This document shows positions 55,115 through 64,000 of a stretch of DNA of 64,000 bases, piece by piece. The stretch is from Zygnema circumcarinatum (taxonomy: Eukaryota > Streptophyta > Zygnematophyceae > Zygnematales > Zygnemataceae), in contig CM074804.1 in NCBI GenBank assembly GCA_037447605.1, positions 6,923,193-6,987,192 of the forward strand, read 5' to 3'. Position numbers and translations under genes: made by a program. A model generated the notes under the pieces. That model saw only the letters and a list, made by a program, of their open reading frames with translations. It did not search any database and had not been told where the DNA came from. Positions within the stretch are counted from its first letter, which is position 1; the number at the start of each line of letters is the position of its first letter.

Positions 55115-58100
55115 TTACGATTTCTTCTGCGTTTGGTTCAAAATCTTATCCCGGTCGCTCTGCGCGAAGCCCTGCTCTCCAGGGTACCGTCCCTCTCCGT
55201 CAGGCCTCGGAATTTCAAAGAACGACGTCACTCTGGCGTAAATGTTGCCACCAAAGCGAGAAATTGCCCCAAGTTTGACTGCACATCGCCCCATGTGGAA
55301 AGGTCTCATTGTCAAGAATCTGCTAACTGTAGCGGATGAGCACGTTCATTAAGACGGAAATACTATCACAAGGGTCTCCTACCCCGAAAAGGACTTCCAT
55401 TTTTGCAGAGGAGCATTACTCTTACATAATTATGCAGCCAACGCCCATGACGACTCGTACGGACGGCGGCAAACATGATTGCTTTTGCTTTACATAGCAT
55501 GACAGCCACAGTGCCTTTCATGCAAGCTTCACTTACAGTTATCCACAATGATTTTTCCAGAATTTGGTGACTTCGACGCCACTTCCTTGGCAATATGGAA
55601 GAGCACCACTTCTCCCAGCACCACTGTGCAGGTTATGTCCCCCTTTCTGCATGGGCCAAAGGCAGAGTTCCGTTCAGCAGCATGGAATAGGAGCGAATAG
55701 GAGAAGGCCGCATCAATCACCGAGCTAGTTGGCAACACTGAGAAGCCAAGCAACTTCTATCTCAGCAAATTCAACTTCTCTCACTTGTTTCTGACGTCGT
55801 AGGTATGTACCAAGCGGCACTCCATGTTAACGGCTGATTCTCCTACACGCGGAGGTGCCACCTGTACAGCAGCTTGCCTCAAACAGCATCACTAGAAAGG
55901 GAGATGTTGAAACATGAATCCAACAGGAACATGGTATTTATGATGCCTTCTAATTTTTCCTAGTGAAGTTTATACATCACTTTCTCGACTCTTCGGACAA
56001 GGTGACGCATCAGGATAGTGGTGAAAGACAACATCATAGGAAGAAGTGAGCCGACGATATACCATGAGGGACGGTACAGGAGTGAGACCTGCAAGTTCCA
56101 TTTCGTTTAAGTCTGATGCGTACGGCCCGCAGGTGTGATTTGCTGCTTCTATGAACCAATCGCTAATGATGGCCACCACAAACTCTCTGCAGCATGCAGA
56201 GAGTAGGCCAGGAACACATGCTGTCACATTTATAAATCTGAACAGGGAGATTACGTTAGGCGAGGATATTAATCTTGTAATTAAGTAGGAGGCACTGGCA
56301 CCGATAAATAATGGTTCAACAGGTATGGAAACAACCAAAAAAAATGTAATATGCCTCCATTTCCATGCCAGCCTTCTCTCAGGGAAGGAAATTTGCTGGA
56401 TGGAATTGGAAAGACGAAATACATTTGAACCAGGAACGTTGCAAGCATGTGCTGTAAGGCAAAACATTTATGAACTTCTGTCACGAGAGTACTAGCGTGT
56501 TACATCAAAACAGGGTCAGCTGTAAACAGAAATGGCTGCAAATAAAGCAAACAGTTCAGTCGTGCATAAAGCATGCACAGTAAGCACGTGCATTGGTTAG
56601 TATGAAACTCATGATATTGTTTCTAATAAGAACTGTACCAAGAGTGGCCAAATGCCTGCACCTGGTTTCAAGTATGTTTGCCAAAGAGTCTTTTGGCTTC
56701 CCTTTCGACCAGCAATGGCCAATCGCAAGAATTGGAGGATCATGCGAAACAGCATTGAAGTAGCTGTAAGGGGATAAATTCCCAAGCCCATCCTGCAAGC
56801 AAACAGAGATAACGCTAAGCATAGCGCCAAATAAGAAACTGGCAACATATGTTGAGTAGGTGAAGGTGTATGCCCTAAGCGATATCAAGCGCTATATCCT
56901 GTTACACTCAGATGTTAGAGAGTGGGTAACTCGTGGTAAGAATGAGGAAAAACTGAAAACTTGCTTTGCTTTGTGATGAAATGAAGGCAATCGGTCGAGG
57001 CACGACGGCACTGATAGTAAGTGGGTACGTCACGCTTGGACCATTCTCGGCAGGGTCGACTTGCATGGTGTCCTCATGCTTGTAAAATGGTGGCTGCTTC
57101 GTGCCTGGCTTCCAATCAGGATGTGGCCGCATTCCAAATGTTCGTACTCCTGAGGAACACAAGCGTGCATAATGTAAGGATGCTTCATGCTGCCATCATA
57201 TTCCTGTTAATTCATTATGTCAACTGATGCGCTGCCCTGTATTGATCTCAGCACCAGGGCCGTTATGAACGTCTTTCTCGTTACCAGAAGAAGGTTGACT
57301 GCAGGTTTTGCTTCTAAGGGTAATCAAGTGTCCGCATCAACTACACACTGTGAGAAAGTGTGCATAGTTTTTTTGTTCATTCATCTGTTCTCGTCACAAT
57401 TAGTCGCATGTGGCTACGCATGGCACTTTCGATTTGCTTGCTGATAATGATTGAAATTAAAACTTTGGGCGAACTGGATGACCACTCTTGGCGCCAATGC
57501 CACCTGTGAAGGGTGTAAAGGTTCTTTTACATTCTTCTCAATATCTCAAAGATCGAAAAGCTAAGCGTGCTATATTACTCCCAAGTTCCAGCATATGATC
57601 TCCCTCCTTAAATATGATGTAGTCACTGCGATGTACACATTAGCAAGACGAACAAACTCACGTCCCTCTTTTTCTGCGAAATTTGTTGCCTTCAAAAAAA
57701 AACACTTCCATTTGCATGACGGGCTTAAAGTGCACTATAAACCTCTGATTTTTCAGTTCTTTGCATGTGAATCTAAGACCACCTTCCTAGCATTACAAAT
57801 ATGTTGCAACGTCAATGTAGGGTTACAGATCCGGTCTTGCAAACTAAGCTTCAGATGACAGCAAGCAGAGCGTGTCTCATGCTGAATGTTGCCAGCAATT
57901 GGGACAACTTCAGAACCCGATTCACAGCAGTTATTAGTCTGACATCTCCATGGGATTAATTATGTTCAATTTTGCACGCATAACAAATCCCGCAGGATGC
58001 CAATTATACGGCGTGCCGCAGCTCTATAACGGAACAAGTTTCGCACAAAGAAACTAGTCAGCTGACAGAGAAAAAAAGCCTCGAGAAGAAAAAACGGCTT

Positions 58101-58300
58101 CCACACTCAGCACCTACACCGAAAAAATTAGCCTTCATGCAGCCACTCCAGCTGCAACTCAAGTATCAGCATGAGCAGTGCAGCATCCAGCCCTTGCCTT
58201 TGTCCATGCGCTTTGCGAAGGCCAAAGTAAGCACCACTCCCGCAGAGAGACCCGTCACTCCCGCTGCCAGGAGATGCAGCCATGGCTGCCGCTCCGCCAT
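55115..58300 (-). CDS. flavin-reductase-like FMN-binding protein (7 exons)
   Basis: Proteins of the DIM6/NTAB flavin-reductase-like family bind FMN; the substrate of the plant members is not known. Exons are 58300-58198 (tentative), 57149-56965, 56792-56662, 56186-56063, 55861-55785, 55646-55537 and 55278-55115, giving 297 residues. Landmarks are the VVPRPIAFISSQSK strand, DGLGNLSPYSYFNAVSHDPP, EFVVAIISDWFIEAANHT, APPRVGESAVNMECRLVH, TCTVVLGEVVLFHI and ISRFGGNIYARV. The first exon would add MAERQPWLHLLAAG and a membrane segment (about 8-30). It joins in phase, but its intron starts with GC (AAAG|GCAAGG). The second intron also starts with GC (AAA|GCAAGT). The first exon is therefore less sure than the rest. 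Confidence 0.82.
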
Positions 58301-58602
58301 GCCTCTCCCTATCCCTCCCCCTCTCACTCACTCTCACTCTCGGCGAGCGCGCAGAGAGGCCCGACTGCAGGAGGGCGGAGAGACGTCAGCAATTCAGGCC
58401 TTGTCCAATGAGACGACGCCAGGTGTTGAGTTGACGTCTTGATCCCATTGTCCAGCTCAACAATCTGAGGTGGATCCACGAAAAAGGTTGATCTGAATCA
58501 GAGTTTACTTGGGTAAACAAGGACGCGCGCCCTCCACCAAGCGCGGGGAGGAGAAAAGGTCTGGCTTTTGAGCGCCTCCTTCATTCCTTGGGCGGGGCCG
58601 CC
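58301..58602. promoter_or_regulatory. short divergent promoter between flavin-reductase and ABCF genes
   Basis: About 300 bp separate the two start codons. The stretch has a GACGTC box (58382), a CCAATGAG box (about 58405) and a second GACGTC (58434). Its size and layout fit a shared bidirectional promoter. Confidence 0.5.
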
Positions 58603-61600
58603 ATGGCGGACGTCGCCTCCTCCGTCTTCGAAATTTTGGGACCGAAAGTGAAAGAAATCGACTTCATAATCATCGACTATGTGATCAGCGTTCTCAAGGT
58701 CCATTCTCTCTCCCTCTCTCCCTCTCTCTGCTCTCCCAGACTGCTCACTTTGCAATCATCTTTCCCTCTAGCCTGTCGCTGAATTGCAGCTCCTTCGAGC
58801 TGCCTGCTGCCAGGATGAGTCCTTTGACTTCGGTCGAGACGGCTCTGAAGCGTACGAGGCGGTGGGGCCCATCCTGGTGGACTCGCGCTGCGTGGCGAGC
58901 GAGGCGGAGGGGCGGGAGGCATGCCGCCAGCTGGCGCTGCGCCTGAAGCGGAGTTCCGTGCAGCAGAGCGCCCCTGCAATGCGGAGTCTGGCGGCGCCCC
59001 TGCGCATGGGCGAGGGGCTGGTGGCGCAGGAGAAGGAGGCTCCGCCAGAGGAGGAGCCCGAGCAGTATTTCTTGTCAGAGAGGGATTTGGCAAAGCTTGA
59101 GCGGAGGAAGAGGAAGGACGAGAGAGAGCGGCAGCTGGAGTACGAAGCGCACGTGGCGGCCTCGATGGCGGCCATGGCTATGCTCCCGAAGGTCGTGGTC
59201 AGCCACGGTGGAAGCGGAGAGGGGGGCGGTGCGAAGGACATTCGCATGCAGAGTTTCAGTATTATAGTGGCAGGAAAAGAGCTTATAAGTGATGGTTCTG
59301 TCACTTTGGCCTTTGGTCGTCGATATGGTGAGATTCCTTTCCTTCCTTCACACGTTTCATTTTTCATAGCCATCCGAATTTCTAGCGCACATGCTTAATT
59401 GCGGCAAAGAAATAAGAAATGAGAAATAATACGAAATTATCATACCGTTTATGTTGGCAAAGTCCCTTAAATATTATCCCTCTGACTTTATTTCCCACAT
59501 GAATTGAACTTGGACGGTGAGACAATATTATAAACCTCATAGGTGTTATATTTTGTATTTCCGGCTGTAGGCGCATTAGTTCCATTAAGCCCATTACTAC
59601 TAGCGAGGCTTGGGTTTAAAGTCGTATGGAGTCACAAATGCGTAGGGTTAGGGTCGAGAATCACCTCTCTCCCAAAACCTTTTGATGCTTGTCAGACTCT
59701 AAGGTTGAACTCTTTTCAATATTGGAAGAGAAGCTTGGGGTGGATGATGGTACATTTTGTTAACCGCCCTACCGAGTAATGGTTAATCGGTTAATCCCAC
59801 TCAACCCAGCCGCACAGTAATTCACTAAATGCAGGAGGGGCTATCCCATGTCCACAACTCCAGAGGGGTTTACTTCTATAAAATAAGTAACAAGATCAAC
59901 TTGAAGATGTTGGGGATCGCAGCCCAAGAGTTTCTAATGATTTGGAGCCCTCTCCCAAGATTGTGTATAATGCCTATAACTTGTAATTAGCAGTTCTTAG
60001 TTTTTAAGGTTCTTCTAACTTTCCATGAAGTGAAGCCCTTGCAAGCATTTCACTGTTGAAAAGTTTCTTGTGTAAAGGTTAAAAGGAACGGGGGTTTTGC
60101 TAGATTTGCACTTATAAATTAGCGCTGCAGTAGTGGATAAGGTGATTTAAGAATCAAAGTACACGAAATGACGATTTATTCGAGCTCCCAGCGGTATAGG
60201 ATGGCCCTATGTGGTCCCCTGATTTTGACCCTTGAATACTCTCAGCCCCATGATAGTTCACTATAAGTGTCCTTGTTTTCGAGCCATGTTCCTTAGTGAG
60301 CATATTTAAATTGAATTGTTTGGTTAGCTTTACAACACGTAAGGCGAACACTTGATGACTTGAAGATGGCTTATGGACAATGTGAAAGGTGATGCTCGTC
60401 TATCCGGGAAGGTCGGATACAATGCCTTAAGGAATTGATTTATTTTGTTTACGTGTATTTATTAGTCTCGCTATGAAAAGTTGCCTGGAGCATTTCCAAG
60501 TGTTCCTATAACTACCTGCTCGTGATGAAGATTGGTGCATGAAATGCTACTGACAAGTGAATGTTCCATCCAAGCAGGGCTTGTTGGGCGCAACGGAACG
60601 GGGAAAACCACTTTCTTGAAGCACATGGCTATGCATGCCATTGATGGCATCCCAAAGAATTGCCAAATTCTGCATGTGGAGCAGGAGGTGTCTGGAGACG
60701 ACAGCTCGGTCCTGCAATGTGTGTTGAGTGTAGATAGTGAGCGAGAAAGCCTATTGCAGGAAGAAGTGAGGTTGCTTGCACAGCAGAAGGAGCTAGAAGC
60801 AGCCGGCAATGAGAAGGGAGACAAAGCAGAGGCAGGGGATGCAAACTCAGAAAGGCTCACCCAGATATACAAACGGTTAGAGCAGATAGATGCGTATTCC
60901 GCAGAAGCGAGAGCAGCTTCCATTTTGGCGGTGAGATTGGGGCCCACATTCCTGCAAGCAACTGTCAGCAAGTCGCTCCTTGTTGCAAGTGCGTGGGCAA
61001 ACTTTGTCACTGACCCAATGGTATCAAGAGAAACGTGATTGCAGGGGCTCAGCTTTACTCCAGAAATGCAAGTGAGAGCGACGAAAACATTCTCGGGAGG
61101 ATGGAGGATGCGGGTTGCCTTGGCACGGGCCCTCTTTGTGGAGCCCGACTTGCTGCTTCTGGATGAGCCAACAGTGAGAAACTCACTGCATTTCTTTCAC
61201 GGTTCTGCTTCATTCCCACCTGAGCTGCCCGTTGCCAATCTGCCTCGAATTCCAACCGTTGAATTCGGAGGGTGGCTGCAGAATCACCTCGACCTGCACG
61301 CGGTGCTGTGGCTGGAGGCCTATTTGCTGCGCTGGCCCAAGACGCTGCTCGTGGTTTCGCATGCTCGAGAGTTTCTGAATACGGTCAGTCCGCTTTTGCC
61401 GTGGCAGCTGTCAACTCTTCTCTCTAGACCTCTCTCTCCCTCGCTCTTTCCCTCTTTCTGTACTTCTCCTGCTATCCCTCTTGCTCGCCCTGGCTCTCTA
61501 CCCTCCCACCCCTTCCCCCTCGCCCCCTCCCACCTTGTCCCTCCCCTCCTCCGCATCTCTCTCCACTGTCGCCGTCTCTAGGATATAGGAGCTTTTGTCA

Positions 61601-62885
61601 AAGTCTGGGCGAGGAGGGTGCAGGTTGTGACCGACGTCCTTCATTTGCATAATCAAAAGCTTACCACATACAAGGTGCGAACGCTCCCACATCATCACAC
61701 ATGCTAATCTGGTAAAGCAGTATCTTGGGAGACTACAAGAATATTGGAGTTAATCTAAGGTACCGTCATAGATCTCATGCAAACGACGTACATTTCGATA
61801 ATGGAGGGGTAGATCACTGCTGGTTTGTGCAGGGAAACTACGACGTCTTCGAGAAAACAAGGGAGGAAAGTATACGAAATCAAAACAAGGCAAAGGAGGC
61901 GAACGACCGTACCAGAGCCCATATACAGGTCCGGATCTTAACCACTTTGGGCGATGCTCCATACAATGCATTCGACGGAGAAGTTGTTGTCTGACTGTCC
62001 CTTTGTATCCTTTGCCTTTGCTCTTGGAACAGAATTTTATCGACAAATTCCGATACAACGCCAAGCGAGCTTCGTTAGTTCAGTCGCGTATTAAGGTGCG
62101 ACCTTTCGCTTTTTCCCTGCTTTGCAATAGGGCCCGATTGGAGTGTTTATGCAGGAGCAATTACTAGTGTGCAAGAGGGCTGCCTTGCTCCATCAAAGGA
62201 AGGAGTCAAGCAGCATATTTCATGTTGGCTTTGTGCTGCTCTGAGGTCCTTGCATTCGCTCTTATTGTTAGAGCGCTCATTCGCAATAGCTTCTAATCCG
62301 CTGTTCGTTCTGCAAACAGGCTTTAGAAAGGCTCGGGACGGTGGATGGGGTCCTGAATGACCCCGAGTGAGTACATACTTCACGAATACCAAAAAACCGC
62401 TAAAACCTGAACAGTCCTAAACCTCTTCACAAAATGCTTTGAGAGAATCGCAACCTCTCATTCCACCCTACCGCAAATTGCTTGTGGATGAATTTCCGTG
62501 CTCGTTGTGCTTTCATTTTCGTCTCTGTTCTCTCTGCTCTCTCTCTTGTCTGTCCGCCATTGTTGCTGAACTGCGCTTCATACGTTGTTGATTGACAGAT
62601 ATCGGTTCGAATTTCCGACTCCAGAAGACCGCCCACAGCCTCCCATCATCAGTTTCACGTATGGATTTCCTCCTCTGTTGTTTTCAGCTGCTTGTTTTAG
62701 GGTCATCACTTTGCGAACAGTACATGCTTATTGTCATGTAGCGATCTATTCTGCGAACTGGGAGGTGAAAGGAGGAGCTAACAACCATGTCCATTTCTGC
62801 AGGGACGTGTCATTTGGATATCCGGGGGGTCCTATTCTCTTTAATAAACTCAACTTTGGTTTAGACTTAGACAGTCGCCTTGCAA
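58603..62885 (+). CDS. ABCF/GCN20-type ATPase, 3' part lost in the gap
   Basis: A cytosolic twin-ABC ATPase of the GCN20/ABCF3 group, which in plants and yeast works with GCN1 to activate the GCN2 kinase. Exons are 58603-58698, 58772-59327, 60578-60930, 61045-61173, 61282-61383, 61624-61674, 61833-61928, 62033-62095, 62320-62366, 62599-62658 and 62803-62885. Frames agree over 545 codons. The N-terminal region starts [16 protein letters not shown]1 has Walker [10 protein letters not shown] (221-229), signature FSGGW (about 351-355), Walker B LLLLDEPT (371-378) and the switch in VVSHARE. The linker [15 protein letters not shown] leads to the start of ABC2 (SFGYPGG), where the 100-N gap begins. 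The second Walker A onward is missing, and sequence after the gap is not its continuation. Confidence 0.9.
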
Positions 62886-62904
62886 GTGAGTGCCTCTGAA
62901 ACTG

Positions 62905-63004
62905 NNNNNNNNNNNNNNNNNNNNNNNNNNNNNNNNNNNNNNNNNNNNNNNNNNNNNNNNNNNNNNNNNNNNNNNNNNNNNNNNNNNNNNNNNNNNNNNN
63001 NNNN
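62905..63004. other. assembly gap (100 N)
   Basis: The gap interrupts the ABCF gene inside the intron after exon 11. Since the rest of ABC2 (about 170-200 codons plus introns) is absent downstream, the gap is larger than 100 bases or joins non-adjacent sequence. Confidence 0.95.
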
Positions 63005-64000
63005 TTTTTCTAGAAGGTGTCGCGAAACGCCCGTTTTCCAGTTGTTAAAAAAGATGCAAGTAACTCTCGGTCGCGTTCAATTTCAATTTACTTCGTATCC
63101 ACTGATCAACAACGAGATTTCGGCAAATCGCAAAACGAGTGAAGGACGCGCTGGCCGGCGACCTCGGGCCAATCAGGAGCGCTCGAGGCACGCGTCGGGC
63201 AACCAAAACATTACGGGGCGGGGTGGCAGACTAACCGAAATCTCACGAGCAAGAAAGTTTTGTGAAGTACGCCGCCCCAGGATCGCTATGTCTCCGAAGT
63301 ACTCGTTCTGGCGTCAAACTGACGAAATGGGCTCCGCGCGGGCCTGCCCGCCGCACGCTCTTGACCGCGCCAGCACCGACCAACCTACCAAGAGGGGGCG
63401 GGATAGGCCGTACGAAACGTGCCAGACAGCCGCCCGTGCAGTCCAAGCCATCGCGGTCTGCCCGCTCGTTGCCCGCGACGTCATGCCACGTCACATTACG
63501 TTATGCCTCGTCACGTCACGTCACGTCACGTCATATTACGTCACGTCACGCCCCATCCCCATAACGCCCTCGTTTGCATGAACAAGCTCTAAGGCGCACT
63601 TCTAAACAAAGGCATTGCCTTAAAAAAACATTGACAAATTTATTCGGTTTTTTGTAGACTAGCGTTGGCCAATAGGGCCGCTCCTATGAACACGGGCGAA
63701 AAAATAAGAGAAACAGAAAGTGAGAGATATGGAGTAGTGATGGAGGGAACTAAGAGGCTGCCATACTTTATGGCGATTCCTGCGAGTAAGCAGCTCGCGC
63801 CGAGCTTTCCTAAATAGAGTATCTCTTCCTGCGAAAAACAACATCTCCACGAAACAGCTGTTGCCAGAGTTGTTTTTTTGAAGTATAAAAAAAATAAAAA
63901 GGAGGTGGAAGGAGATGAAGCGAAAACCTCTTAGCTGGAATCTCACAACTCTGAAATTTTGAAGTCCTAATTCTTGCGAACCAGATGTGTTATACTCCTG
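63005..64000. promoter_or_regulatory. GC island after the gap
   Basis: 63120-63550 is GC-rich with a CCAATCAGG box (about 63169), CGTACG (63409) and the CGTCA array. The rest is AT-rich. No gene is recognised; the plus-strand frame that crosses the N-run is meaningless. Confidence 0.45.
63479..63548 (+). repeat. decayed CGTCA pentanucleotide array
   Basis: CGTCA begins at 63479, 63489, 63509, 63514, 63519, 63524, 63529, 63539 and 63544, all on one 5-bp lattice, with near matches (CGTTA at 63499) between. It is a pentanucleotide microsatellite that also forms a dense set of TGACG/ACGT cores, the kind bound by bZIP (TGA-type) factors. Confidence 0.75.

Noticed and set aside
62880-63581. 233-codon plus frame crossing the N gap
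   Set aside because: Thirty-four residues are unknown and the remainder is GC-island translation; the join is artificial.
1-64000. tRNA, rRNA, snoRNA or organelle-derived DNA
   Set aside because: No cloverleaf-like A/B box pair or rRNA block was recognised by eye; a tRNAscan-SE and Infernal run would be needed to exclude small RNAs.

Overview
This is a nuclear genomic fragment from a green plant of the streptophyte line, taken from a draft assembly with two N-gaps. Evidence for this is the GT-AG introns, plant-type proteins (xyloglucan-type fucosyltransferase, R2R3-MYB, a PEX13 with no SH3 domain, plastid DUF177, plant ELM2 and SANT proteins, ABCF/GCN20-type), and a Ty1/copia element primed by plant initiator tRNA-Met. 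A seed-free plant or a close algal relative seems likely from the compact genes mixed with very GC-rich islands, but I cannot name the species. No CRISPR array, rRNA or prokaryotic feature was seen.

Layout. 1-2.8 kb is GC-rich and low-complexity with no certain gene. 2.8-14.6 kb is a direct tandem duplication, and each copy carries one three-exon fucosyltransferase gene on the minus strand. Copy A alone has a 670-bp foldback element and a perfect 23-bp-arm hairpin. A ~625-bp tract over the last exon is identical between the copies although flanking sequence has diverged. 14.6-18.8 kb is gene-poor, with a 59-bp minisatellite and a helically spaced GTAC array. 18.8-22.3 kb is a damaged copia element with an intact 5-bp target duplication, a 667-bp 5' LTR and only a 19-bp stub of the 3' LTR. 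22.6-25.2 kb is a five-exon R2R3-MYB gene (minus). 25.2-30.2 kb is a set of GC islands, including a second GTAC array with an exact 11-bp period upstream of the MYB gene, followed by probable retroelement debris.

30.2-33.3 kb is PEX13 (minus) and 33.65-37.0 kb a SET-domain methyltransferase (plus). 37.75-46.7 kb is a very large SANT-domain chromatin protein (minus) and 49.0-50.3 kb an ELM2/SANT protein (plus). 53.3-54.75 kb is a plastid DUF177/YceD protein (plus). 55.1-58.3 kb is a flavin-reductase-like protein (minus) and 58.6-62.9 kb an ABCF/GCN20-type ATPase (plus), cut by the 100-N gap. After the gap, 63.0-64.0 kb is a GC island with a decayed CGTCA pentanucleotide array.

The genes form no pathway, but three neighbouring pairs are head-to-head and probably share promoter regions: PEX13/SET, SANT/ELM2 and flavin reductase/ABCF. 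The GC islands repeatedly combine CCAAT, ACGT and CGTAC boxes, and the copia LTR carries the same combination. Exon joins below were made by hand from splice consensus, reading phase and family knowledge; none is supported by transcripts here.
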